From: Branchinecta lynchi
Taxonomy: Eukaryota; Arthropoda; Branchiopoda; Anostraca; Branchinectidae
Direction of reading: 5' to 3'
Assembly (NCBI GenBank): GCA_023053575.1
Contig: JAKZAP010000016.1
Span: 17,998,030-18,062,029 of the forward strand
Length of the DNA stretch: 64,000 nt
A program made the position numbers and the translations under genes. Below the pieces are notes generated by a model. That model was not told the DNA's origin. It saw only the letters and a program-made list of their open reading frames with translations, and did no database searches. Shown in pieces: positions 43,691 through 54,934 of the stretch; positions within the stretch are counted from its first letter, which is position 1, and each line of letters opens with the position of its first letter.

Positions 43691-45283
43691 TAGTCTCCCC
43701 TTTAGAACTGATCATCTTGGCATCCCGAACATATCTTATTGACGGTTTCGTTCATTCAATCCGGTAATTTCTTGCACGCGTAGACTACACATCTGTTTTG
43801 GGCTCGACCTTGCGCTCGACCCAAGGGTTTAATGCACTCCTTTTAGTCTCAAATACATTCCTTTAAATGTACAAATGGAACGAAAATGAACTGGGCGACG
43901 TTCACTAATTTTCTTCACTGGGCCTAGAGGATTTTCTTTTCTTTTATGTTATGGCCGTAAATCTGTAATGGGCCAACTTATGGTGTGTTAAAGTTCATTG
44001 CAGCCGCACGTATTACAACGAAACAGCGTCGTTAAAGTACGATGTTCCTTTTATCATATGCCTTGACAACCAAGTGCGATAGTGATGGCTAGACGGAAGC
44101 TGCGTGTATACAAAGCTGGTCGTAAGCTGTGGTGTCGTTGACACATTGTAAGCTTAAAGCACAAATGACGGGATAAAAAATTATAAGTCGTGCCCGAATA
44201 CACAAGAATTACAGGCAATGAGCAGAGATAAGAGAAAGAAGATTTTTCTCTTTAAAACTGAGGAGAGGTCAGAAAGAAATAAAATAGAATGATCAATGAA
44301 ACTACTGTAAAGACCAAGGGCTTTTTTTTACTGTATTTCCTACTATTAGCAACGATGTTCGAATATGATACCTGACTTTTTCTTTTTGTAATAGACCGGA
44401 ACGATTTGAGGCTGTTAGTAATGTGGATGCCCAACCACCGAAGAGATGTGACAAAGGGGATAGACTTAGTTTGAAGAACAAGCGGCTATTGGTTAGATGA
44501 ATTGAAAGATATACATTCGTATTTGTTAATGTTCAGAGCCAGACTGATCTGGTCGAGAGCAGCTGAAACAAAAGAAATTGACTTCTTTAATTCAGTCTTG
44601 CTTCGACTTATCATCCGGTTTGAAGACTGATCAATCATCAGTCATCAAACCTAATCCTAGGGTTGCCACTTGACTCAAATAAAATGGGCTACCCATGTTG
44701 CAAAAAAGACCACCAGAGGAGAAAATGTTGTACAAAAGAAAATTTGTGCGCGCGTTGCGCATTGTTTTCCACTGTTGCTGATGCAAATCACTTTAAATGA
44801 CCATAACCAATATGACCTGAATCGAACCTCCATCAAAAATAGGGGTTTCATTCAAAATCAGATAAAATTAAAGTAATCAGATCAAACATTTCAGATGAAA
44901 TGGGCAAAATACACCATGGCCCATATGAACTTGGATAGAAAGGATATTTTTTTTTTCGAATAGTACTACCTATCGCAAATGTACTGCACAAGTACTCCTT
45001 TTTTCAGATGAACTACCAACTCACTACTTTGAAAAAAATAATCCTCTCATGAATAGTCTTTTCACATTTAAACTCCGCCCCTCGCGTCTTTTAATGATTG
45101 GCTTAGACTGAGGTACGAACTGTACAAATCAATCAGAGACATTCTTGTTGGCGATGTCCTTCAAAACCGCGCGGCCTGAAAGATTTGAAATGAAATGCAG
45201 CAGCTGCTTCCCGTGCGGGAACATTGGAAGAATGTGCTTTTCAGTGAGCCTTTAAGTAATACTTGTTTTGTTTTTTTCCACAG

Positions 45284-45585
45284 GGGCTGTTGGAGGAAAT
45301 CCGTTAGAATGGACCGGACAAGTCAGTGTTAGAAAGAAAAGAAAACCCTATTCGAAATTCCAGACGCTGGAATTAGAGAAGGAATTTTTGTTTAACGCCT
45401 ACGTTTCCAAACAGAAGAGATGGGAGTTGGCTCGGAATTTAAATCTCACGGAAAGGCAGGTGAAAATATGGTTTCAAAACCGTCGTATGAAAAATAAGAA
45501 AACGACACAGAGACAGAACCCGAATGAACTTCATGGCCAGACTATAGGTGGCGTTAATGGCAACTCATCATGCACGAAGCATTAG
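45284..45585 (+). CDS. Abd-B: Abdominal-B class Hox protein, coding exon 2 with homeodomain
   Basis: This exon completes codon 218 (Gly) and encodes residues 219-317. The joint reads [12 protein letters not shown], and both sides are phase 1. Residues 222-230 (GNPLEWTGQ) carry the lone Trp used by posterior Hox proteins in place of a YPWM motif for Exd/Pbx contact. The homeodomain spans about 233-292 and shows all the hallmark residues: L16, F20, W48, F49, Q50, N51 and R53. The helix 1-2 sequence ([20 protein letters not shown]) is the arthropod Abd-B form and differs from vertebrate Hox9-13, which have a TRDRRYEVARL-like helix 2. The tail after the homeodomain is short (about 25 residues), ends NSSCTKH, and starts with TTQRQ where many insect proteins have NSQRQ. 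The acceptor follows a strong pyrimidine tract (45264-45283). The product is nuclear and DNA-binding. Confidence 0.96.
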
Positions 45586-46892
45586 CTTCTTTTTGTCATC
45601 GGATCACTCACTGGTGGTATCTGGTTATCTTGAAGGCATAACCCGTTTTCGGACTCATCAGTGTTTTCTTTTTCCTCACCAGTACGGATTAACCATAGCC
45701 TGTTCGGGAGGCAGGGTTTAGTACAAGTCACCGGGATATGTACAGCATAAAAATCCAAATGGAGGAAACACTGGTTTTACTGGTGAGTAAAAACCAGAAA
45801 CTACTAGGAGCGCGACGGACGCTCCCATCAACTATCTAAGGAATGCTCAGGTCAACTGGTTATCCTAGACTGAATCATTTCTATCGGTTCCAAGCCATTA
45901 GTAGTTGCTCAAAGGCGTACTTTTGCTTTGACGTATATACCTTACTGACCGCTCATGAACTTGTTTCAAAACTTTCATTTTGCTTTGTGATAATGTATAC
46001 CGTGCAAGTTCAGACATCAAAACTGATGCTTTGGCAGTGATGTTATCTTGGGATTGTCATGCACACATGTAGAATAGGGAAGACTATGAAAACGAAAGAA
46101 GATATTCTTATGGAAGAACAGTTTCCGAAATGGTAATAAGCAAGGTACCGAGTGATAAATACCGAGATGTTAATGTAGGGTATGGAATTTTTTTTTTTAA
46201 ATTGTTCGGTTTAGAGCATTAGCTGACAGCTAGAACGTATGTTACTTTGGACCGAGTTCAGACACGCTGACTGTTGACTGATTTCCGTGATTATGAAGTC
46301 ATTATGAAAGGCATACCTTTCCGAGGGTTGCTCGGGGTAACACCTCGAGGTGATATAAAACACCTATTTTAGCAGTGAGCCAGCCCTTGTAATTTTCAGT
46401 ACGCATATTCACCTCTTTTTTTTTTATTTATTTGATTTACAGTTTAAAAAAAAAAAATCTAATAATGTTTTGTCCAAACTTGATCTGCTCCAATGTGTAA
46501 AAAAAAATCTCGCAGGGACTGCCGATCAGAATAAGTACAGACAAGAGATTCTTTGTTTAGTCTATCCTTGGCTGGTGTAAGTTAGAGTTTTTTTATTTTT
46601 TTAATTGCTGAATGCTGCAAGAACTTTTGACATTTTTTAGTCGGCAATGTTTCGGCTATCTTTGGCCGGTGCTAATTTAATTTTATTCTTATGAATTAAC
46701 AGTGGAATGTTTGATAAATGTTTCCAAGCAAATTGAGACCGTCTTGATACAGGTTAGTTTCTACCTACAGCTATTAGCTACGGCCCCTTCTAAAAAATGG
46801 CCGATGGTAAATGTTGCAAAATCAAAAGAGAACAAGATCAAATATAAGACATGCCTTCAGCCGAAGCTGACAGTTGGATTATCTCAGTCTGT
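45586..46892 (+). other. probable Abd-B 3' UTR and flank, no repeats seen
   Basis: This is AT-rich unique-looking sequence after the stop codon, with several T-runs (46186-46200, 46420-46436). No coding frame or repeat family was recognised. It may be the 3' UTR if the AATAAA at 46893 is used. Confidence 0.3.
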
Positions 46893-46898
46893 AATAAA
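46893..46898 (+). promoter_or_regulatory. candidate polyadenylation signal for Abd-B
   Basis: This AATAAA lies 1.3 kb after the Abd-B stop codon, in repeat-free sequence. It is the first such hexamer I noticed downstream that is not inside a repeat. The implied 3' UTR length would be ordinary for a Hox gene. There is no transcript evidence. Confidence 0.2.
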
Positions 46899-47519
46899 TG
46901 TAAATCATAGTAAATACATTATAGGTAGGCAACCAACTTAATGCTCTTCCGAATTCTTACAGGCACAGAAAACTTGACTACGCAACTTTCGGCCATCAAA
47001 CCTTCCGGGGGGGGGCTTAGATAAAGATACAGGTGTCGACAGGACCCCCTTTTTTTTTTTATCTCGAACCCCCTCCTTAGTGCTGCCAAAGTTAGCTGGC
47101 AGGCCCTTGCCCCTTATGCACTGTAATTATGCACTTGTGCACTGTAAAAGTTCGCCTTTGGCCGTGTTTCGGCCATAATATCAGGACGTTAGTCAAGAGG
47201 TCGTGCGTTCGATTCCTACTCCGGCACACAAACCTTTTGCTTTTTTTTCTACTAACTCAAAAGCCGAATTGTAGGAAACTGTCCGCAAACTGCAATGGTC
47301 GTAACGAGAATTTTTCTTACTCTCAATATCGACACAGGGTACATTTTTGATATGTCAGCTAGCTCACCGAGTCAAGTTTGAAACAAGTTTTCTGTTTCTT
47401 TAACAGACAAACTGGATACCTTTTCTGTGGTAATCTTGTCCTTTATATTTACGTTGTCCGTTGTCCCAGGACGATTTTGGCCTCGATTTTTCGAAATTCC
47501 GAATCATATTTGACTGCTC

Positions 47520-47660
47520 TCCACGGTTAAGTCAGCTGATATATTGCAGGCCAGAAGAGTCCCAGATTATTGTTTTGGCCTGAGCCTGAAGAGGACCCTT
47601 GCCAAGAAGGGACGAAAGACCGCTAGAATAAATCTCAGCTGACTGATCCGTCTAGCGCTT
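47520..47660 (+). ncRNA. hammerhead-like repeat
   Basis: CTGAAGA (47586-47592), stem II CCCTT/AAGGG, GAAA (47614-47617), then GACCGCTAGAATAAATC and the tail CAGCTGACTGATCCG. An inverse tail (GTCAGCTGATAT) precedes it at about 47531. Confidence 0.42.
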
Positions 47661-47775
47661 TCTAATGTAACACCAAGCGTCATTCTCTGTCAGCTTGGCT
47701 CAAGGAATACTTGTTCAGACATCGGCTGATAGAACCGAGGGGCCCACTCTCAATTTTAGTGTAAAGCAAGTGCTG

Positions 47776-48130
47776 CCGCGGTGCTCAGCTGGTGGTGGCA
47801 CCACCTGACATCAGCCGGCACCAGTTGCCACGCGTTAGAACATTTAAATCAGCATGTTTAGAAACAAAATTGCCTAATTTATGGACGGGCACTACTGATT
47901 TTGGTCGGTGTCGGGATAGGGTGTACAGCAGGTGCCAGGGAGTGGGTAACCCCTCGGATAGAACAGAATCTGGGCTCTATTTTGCATTTCGTTGATGCCA
48001 GCAGTTCAGCTGAAATTTGAGAAAATTTTCGATGGGTTACCCACTCCCCGTCACTTGCTGTATGCCCTTTCCAACAGTGGTGCCATAAATTAGGCGATTC
48101 CTGCTTCTAAACATGCTGATTTTAATTAAA
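47776..48130. repeat. dispersed repeat P, inverted pair
   Basis: A + copy (47776-47965) is followed by a partial inverse copy (about 48028-48130: GGGTTACCCACTCCCCGTCA, ATAAATTAGGCGATTC, AAACATGCTGATTT). The spacer is about 65 bases, so the locus can form a hairpin of ~100 bp. Confidence 0.6.
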
Positions 48131-50974
48131 TTTCAAATTAAGAAAATTTCTTCTCGTCTGCAAAGTAACATACTTCTATGGTTGCTGTTTGGGGCTATAA
48201 ATCAATATTTTTATTGAGCGTCGAGTTTTTTTTCAGTCAATACGTTTTTATAATACGCAGATAATTTAAAAACCATGTGGAGCGAGGCTTTGTCTCGGTT
48301 CCTAACGTATTCAAAGTGAAACGTACGCGTATACAAACCTTGACATGATCTTTGACTTGTGTTTTCGCTCATGCGGTATCGATTTGTTGCCCCAAAAAGC
48401 TACCACTTCCCACCGCTATTGTTTTCCGGAATTGTTTGTAGAGAAACTCTTTACAAGAGACTTCTTATACCGTCTATGCTTGAAACTCCAGCTCAATTGT
48501 GAATGTGATTCGTGAGAGAGTGCACAAACGGCGAGTGATTCTCCCGAGGATAGATAAACTGGTGTTGTATGCCAGTTTTTCAAAAAACTTATCTTGCCGT
48601 TCTAAAAAATATGACTGGTGAGAGAGAGACAAGGAGATTCTATCTTCATTACCAAATTGTTTGCAATACTTGTATACTGAAATCCTGTGTGCATATAGGG
48701 ACAATCTAGTTGTAGGCCTAGTTAATTGTTACGTTATTTTTTTTACTTTCCACTTGTTTCAAGGGGGATTAGATCCAATCCTAATTTTGGGCTGAAACGA
48801 TGTCTGTGCATAACAATCCTGCGTGAAATTCTGTTAGATTTTTCTTTGGTGCTGTATTGTTGCTTAAAAGAGGTGATCCAAGCCAGTTTTAGTCGCTGTT
48901 GTGCAATACCTGTTCGTCTGTAACGACCTTAACAGCCTTACAGACCTGTTTTCAGTCTTGTCCGCTAGACTGGTCTACCCTGGCAAGACTTGCACAGAAT
49001 ATCATTGGCCAGAGTACCTATCCCAAGTATACGCCGATAGTCTAGTTTAATTAGTGATTTTTGCTTGTTATATGTTGGTCTCTGGTCTTGTGCATTCTGG
49101 GACGTTGTCTGCAACAGGTGGAATTCTTTTCTTCAGACCGCATCTTCTAAAAATATACAGTGCCGGATCTCCAAATAGGCAGAGTACCCCCCCCCCTCCG
49201 AGAAGCTCTCCGAATACGGATCAGTGGATATTGCTCTGACTTCGAATGAAAATCTTAATCAGCCTTTTTCAGTTGTTGTATTGCAAACAACGAATGTGTA
49301 AAATACAGTACGATGGTCGTCTCCATCTAGAGATTTATTTACACACTACTAGGAGACATCTTGAGGGGGGGGGGGGGATTTCGGCCACCTTGGGGCCTCC
49401 ACAGGGTTTGATCCTTACCTAGTTAAAATACGGTCCAGTTAATTATACACCATGTGGTAAATGTCATCGATCCTCTGACAATGTTGTGAGTCAAAAGTTT
49501 ACCCAATGCTGAAGTAATCTTGGCAGCAGTGTAGTGTGAATGTTGCCTCCCTTCATCACCGCTGTTTACTGCCTATTTAAGTGTTTTTTTTTTACGACTA
49601 AGGGCTCCCTCTCAATTTCGTGAACTGTTTGTTACTGCATTTCGAAGTACGCGAAGTTATATTGTGCAAAGTTTGTCTCGTTGATTGTACCAAATAAATG
49701 TCAATCATCCCAGTGAACTGTAGCCTACACCTTAGCCTATTTTTACAGCACCCACATTAGCACACCCCTCCAGATCTGTAACACATCCTGGATGTTTTGA
49801 CAGGAAGGCTGGTCGCATAATTTTATTCCTTTTTTTTTTTTTTATTCCTTTTCTAGCTGTTAGCTATTCAGATTAAACATGATTGATTGATTGATTGATA
49901 GTACCAAACGCTGGGTATCCTGACCTAATAATACTGATCGATTTGTGTAAATTTCAGAAATCAACCAATCAGGCTTGTTTTAATTACTGGTAAGGCACCC
50001 AGCATTCGGCATATCCAATCACATTCATTTCTTGTGGGGTAGGTCAGGGTTAACGCCAGGCTTCGTCTTCCAGCCTTCCACATAGTCAAGTGAACTTTTT
50101 CACATCTCTTGCATCCCAACCACAACTGTCAATCACTTCCTTTTTTCTTCCTATATTTGCAACCTTACTACCTCTCTCGAACGAGTTGCCTTTATGGCAC
50201 CTTCCAAACATCCGGAATCTGGAACGTCCAACACCCCGGACTTCCAGACGTTTTTGGCCTGGCTTGACCTTCCAAGACCATCTCAACTGAAACAGCTGTC
50301 TGAAATACGGAAGAAAAACCTGGAGGGTGAAGCCGGATTTTTAGGCGAGGGGTTAGGGCAGCATTTGTCACAAGCGTTAGGCTATCGAAAAGTCAGGGAT
50401 TTGTGGTAGACTTGCACCTCCGTCTAGCATATCCACCCTGTGCAGAACACTTCGTGCCCTGTAATCCTTACGCTCGACCATCGAGGAGGACAGATCATGC
50501 CCTAGCTACCCCAAACTTTGTGGCACAATGCCGAAGTTCGACCAAAGGCCCAGTTCCTGAGTGAGTGTGGATAGCAAAGTGTCCAGGTGCAAGAGATCTG
50601 TACGTTTTCAGGAAAATTTGCGGATTACCCGATTTCGGGGTGCACAGAAATTCTGAACAATATCGCGAAAGCTAAAACCGCACCCCGCAAAACTAGTGGC
50701 AAGGCAAAAAACGCGAAGGCATATAGGTAAAGCAACTCATTACCATACCCTGAATTGACACCTTCATGGAGCTAGTGGCCGGCTGAACGGGATCAGTCCC
50801 AGTAGAAATCCCGGTCCCTAGGCTTTCACGGTGTGATAATATGTGGAAATGGAAACGTTTTTATTTCAATCACATGAAACAAAATCTTCAATAGTTAGCC
50901 TACACTTCCAGTTTTCGGCTCCACTTCGAGAAGCCATTCATATACGTCCATTTCATCGGTAAATCATAATTACG
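48131..50974. other. non-coding DNA downstream of Abd-B
   Basis: It contains a (TTGA)n run (about 49881-49899), T- and G-runs, and short frames (50086-50409) without recognisable domains. Confidence 0.4.
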
Positions 50975-50979
50975 TCATA

Positions 50980-51776
50980 GAACGTGTCCGAAAGCTCCGA
51001 ACAAGCGACAATGCTGAATTATTTCAGGATTTTATGCAGCATTTTGCTTTCGGACTTACATTTTCGCTCAGTTAATGCAGCATTAATTCAACATGAAGCT
51101 CATCGAAAAATCAGCAAAGATGCTAAATCTTATGCTGAATTTTCAAGAAGAAACTGGGGAGCACGGCGATTCTCCTAGTATCTTCTAGAATCTTTTTCTT
51201 TCTAGAACAAATTGCCACACAAAACTTTCGTAATGTTATCTAGGTAAAATTCCCGTCTGAGAGGTGACAAACTTTACGGAGCATACTTTGCGAAAAACTT
51301 TACGAAGTCTGGGAACGTGTTCCACCCTACTTACCGTAGTTACTAGACATGACGTTACGAATTCTGGCTTTCTGCCGTCAAAGCTGGAACGATTTTTCTA
51401 TTTACCAGCAGGATACCATGCCATGGGCGAATCCGACCAATCACGTTACAGAGATGCGTAGTTACTACGCTTACTACGTTCCCGAGCACGGTAAGCAAGT
51501 AGTAACTATTAGTTACTATTCCGAGAAGGTTGGAACGGTCAGCGTAGTAACTTTTCTTGAGGATGGAACAGAAATAGTAACCAATAGTAACTATTGTTAG
51601 AAGGGTGGACACGCTCTGAGTCGCCCTTTATATAGCTAATTCTTTTTTCTTCTTCATCTTCCATACTTAAATTTCGGTATTCTAGAAGTAGTGTCCGAGA
51701 AGAAATAAAGGTAACAGCTTTCGGAAAAAACAAAAAATATGCAGCATTTACAGAACTAAAAAGCTTTCGGACACGT
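50980..51776. mobile_element. TIR element, ACGTGTCCGAAAGCT family copy 2, carrying a nested insert
   Basis: It has the same ends as the copy at 41906, and TCATA flanks it on both sides (50975-50979 and 51777-51781). Its 797 bp are explained by the copy-1 sequence plus an insertion of about 300 bp (51313-51616) of another TIR family. Confidence 0.8.
51313..51616. mobile_element. TIR element, GAGCGTGTTCC family, nested
   Basis: The ends are imperfect inverted repeats (GAACGTGTTCCACCCT and AGGGTGGACACGCTC). The interior carries repeated GTAACTATT/AATAGTTAC and GTAGTTACTAC motifs, shared with 60467-60750 and 15070-15205. No target duplication is clear. Confidence 0.7.
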
Positions 51777-51802
51777 TCATAATCGGTTCATTGTTACGAG
51801 GA

Positions 51803-51822
51803 CAGGCCCGTATCCAGGAATT

Positions 51823-51853
<31 letters not shown>

Positions 51854-51919
51854 GGTTGCCTGCCTGGTCGGACAAAAAAGTACAAATAAGACATAATTCA
51901 GAGGAAAAAAAACAGTCAG
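51803..51919 (-). mobile_element. hAT-like MITE, family A copy 7, truncated
   Basis: One terminal repeat (CAGGCCCGTATCCAGG), a T-run, a G-run of more than 20 bases and part of the core are present. The other end is missing. It lies just beyond the end of the nested TIR element at 50980-51776. Confidence 0.7.
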
Positions 51920-52190
51920 GAAACCGGATATGTGGGAGAAAGGGAAACTAGTTTAACAGCAGTCAATCCAGAAAACCCTAATCAAGCTAGCTCACACATC
52001 CTAGTGAAGCTTGAATTAATATATCCAGTCAAGCTTAGGCCATACTAGCCATGCTGGACCATTTATTGTTTACTTTACTTAGAGACAGTGCAGGAGTGCG
52101 ACACATAATATATAAATATATACGGAACACAAAGTCCCTAGCTGAAGATCAAGTTAATATTCACCATAAGGTTACAGGGTCCCACTGGGC

Positions 52191-52942
52191 CAGTGGTTCC
52201 CAACCTTTTCCGTACGTGTACCCCTAATTAAGGTTCCAAAAAGTTGCGTACCCCCTTTTCCAGAACTTGTAAAAACACATCATTTATTGTCATAAGCGAT
52301 GAGGCATACATGGGCAGGAAAATACAAAATTGAATATTAAATCAGTAAGACACTTTTGAGGCTGCTTTGTAGCAAAGATTCGTCCAAATTGATTCGATGT
52401 CATTAACAGCAATATTTGTTAAAAATCAGCCTGTTTCTACCGGTTTGAGATCACGGTAACACAAATGTATTTTGGGTCCAGTTATAAGTTTTACCTGTTA
52501 CTGCAAACTAATAAATACCGGTCACAGGAGTTTTTTCCAAACAGAATATTTTACCTTATGTGAATCTTGATAACGGACAAAGACTATAATCATTGCTTCA
52601 TGCGACACATCGGTTCTTTCATCAAACTGTATCGGAAATATTTAATTCGCGACCTGAATGACAATATCACTTGGAATGTCTTCGATTCTTCTTGAAACAA
52701 TATTGTTTGAGACGGGAATAGCTTTTACGGCAGTAGGCTAGCTACTTTGGAATCAATATGACCCCCCCCCAAAAAAAAAACGTTTTTCTTAAGTGATGCC
52801 TCTGCTGGTCATATTACGCTTTAAAAACCAGCGAGGTGGGATTTTGAAGCTACAGGCTAAACCTATTTTGGTACCTTCGCGTACCCCTTGCAAGGGTCTG
52901 CGTGCCCCTTTGGGTACGCGTACCACCGGTTGGGAACCACTG
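52191..52942 (-). mobile_element. hAT-like MITE, CAGTGGTTCCCAACC family copy 2
   Basis: This 752-bp copy is inverted relative to the one at 23965. It has perfect 15-bp terminal repeats but no recognisable target duplication. It is longer by a middle segment of unknown origin (about 52350-52860) that contains no protein I recognise. Confidence 0.8.
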
Positions 52943-53229
52943 TCCTAGAGGTTTAAGTTACAGTTGAGTTTCATTCGACTATATTTAAAAACAAAAAAAA
53001 TACACAACTAACATTCCTGCCAGGAAAGCACGAAAGGAGTGGTTGGCTAGGGCAAGGAAATAGCCGATATTAGTTAAACAACAAACAAAGTAAGGAGACG
53101 AAAAAGGTAAGGTAAAGTAAGGTAAGGTACGATTTTGTTATCAACTGTGAAAAAAAATCAAGTTCCATAAAAGCGGCAGACATGCCAGTGGCAGAAGAAA
53201 ACAACGCTTCGCTAATTCTGGTTGACTTA

Positions 53230-54870
53230 TACAAAAACAAGAGCTGTAAGCTCTTATGGCACTTGCTTGGGTTAAGATGTATTGTTTGATCAAAAGTAAG
53301 TTTCGACTTTGCGGTTAAGATGTGCACTCTAAGGGAGCTAGAACTTCATTTGTAAGCAAAGCCCTTGAGCCAAAAATGATAATGGGCTGATGGGGGTCAT
53401 GAAAAATGTATAGTTTGCTTAAAAGTATTCTTCTTACTTTGCGGTCAAGATTGGTACTTTAAGAAATAATCAGATTTCTAAGTCAATCTTGTCGAATCTC
53501 GAATTCCAACGAAGTTTCATCGCCCTAGCACATCTAGAAGTACCTTAACTCGCTATCACCGGTATTCCCCCCCCCCCCCCACCCGACTCTCCCCACAGTG
53601 CCCGGAGCCAATCCGGTTTTATAAATGATTTATCCATAGCATCTGTTTGTTATTCCCACAAAGTTCCACCCGATCTCTACAGTCTAAGCAGGTCATGTAT
53701 TCTCCCCCCCCCCAATAGTTGTCGTAACCGGTCCGGATATGAAAAAGATCACCACCCCTCCCTGCACTCGCCCCATGATTATCATACTAAGAAAATTTGT
53801 ATTTCCAGTCTGTTTGATTGGGTCCCTGATATGCCTGCCAAGTTTCGTTTTCGTCTTGAAAATCCCCAGAACTGCCATCATGGGAATTCCGGGAAACCCC
53901 CTGTCCCCCCCCCCCCCCCCCCCCAAGTGTCCGGATCCAGTCCAATTGTGTAAATGATTTACCTGGAGCAGATGCTCGTTCTTCCCAGTAAGTTTCACTT
54001 CGATCTCTCCATTATAACCGTTTCTCGAGATTTCCGTCCCCCCCCCCCATCTCCCCCATAGCTGTTGACTGGTCTGACAGCTCTGGACTTGAAATGGGAC
54101 ATCAGAAATATCTAACCTATTCAGTTTTTAAGTTTCAATCCAATCCGATCGCCAGTTCGAAAGTGACACATGACTCAATATTCGGGATTCCCCCTCCCTC
54201 CACTCCCCCACGATTATCAGATTGAGGGAATTTTTAGTTCAAGGTCAGTTTGATCGGGTCCCTGATATGCCTGCAAAGTTTTGTCCTGAAAATTCCCAGC
54301 ACCGCCATCACCGAAATACCCCTCCCCCCCCCCGAACTGTCCGTAACTAGTCCAATTGTGCAAAGATTTATCGGGACCAGGTGCTTGTTCTTCCCAACAA
54401 GTTTCACTCCAATCCCTCCATTCTAACCTTTTCTTGAAATTTCCAGTCTCTCCCTCCCAACTCCCCCATAGCTGTCGAATCCGGTCCAGAAATCAAACGG
54501 GATATCAGCGATATATCGTCTATTCAGTTGTTAAATTTCAGAACAATTCGACCACCCCGTCGAAAGTTACACACTACTCAATTTTCCGGATTTCCCCGCC
54601 CTCCACTCCCACCAAGATGGCCGGAACGAGAAACTGATTATTCTTTTCCAGTTTCCACAGCCCTCCACTCCACCGCAGATGGTCAAATCAGGAAACTGAT
54701 TATTTCCAGGTTAGTTTGGGATACGCCTGCCAAGTTTCATCGTCCTAGAACATCTGGAAGTACCCTAACTCGAAAAAGTGTGACAAAAAAACCGGACCGA
54801 CCGACAGACGGAATTGCAATCGGACAAAGGCACTTGAGCCAGAGGCTACAAGTGCCATGCAAAGAAATAA
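53230..54870 (+). repeat. family E composite repeat, tandem copy 1
   Basis: It opens AACAAGAGCTGTAAGCTCTT. A head of ~300 bp (TTTGCGGTTAAGATGTGCAC region) is followed by units anchored by AAGTTTC at about 53511, 53838, 54277 and 54730 (spacings about 327, 439 and 453). It ends with AACCGGACCGACCGACAGAC and GGCACTTGAGCCAGAGGCTA. Confidence 0.7.
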
Positions 54871-54934
54871 AACCCTAGCCCCAACTACCTGATATCTACT
54901 GAATCCGCTGTCATAAGTTGAGATGAATCCTTTG

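Larger units (their letters stand above)
32983..45283 (+). other. 12.3 kb phase-1 intron of Abd-B
   Basis: The donor is CAG|GTATTT at 32982/32983. The acceptor is TTTTTTTCCACAG, ending at 45283. The split codon G|GG restores the frame. An unseen small exon inside cannot be excluded, but direct joining gives an uninterrupted, family-like protein. From about 33000 to 35100 I see no repeat family. From 35.1 kb on the intron holds a 15-bp minisatellite, a paralog-proven insertion (37.4-37.9 kb), a TIR element (38261-38663), hammerhead-like repeats (37.2 and 39.1-39.35 kb), a ~0.9 kb dispersed repeat (40030-40936) and a composite repeat (41340-43400). In flies Abd-B has several promoters, so an intron of this size could contain alternative first exons. 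None is evident. Confidence 0.85.

Noticed and set aside
47155..47230. A tRNA-like B-box phrase (GCGTTCGATTCC)
   Set aside because: No acceptor stem, A box or cloverleaf could be built around it. At most it is a remnant of a tRNA-derived SINE.
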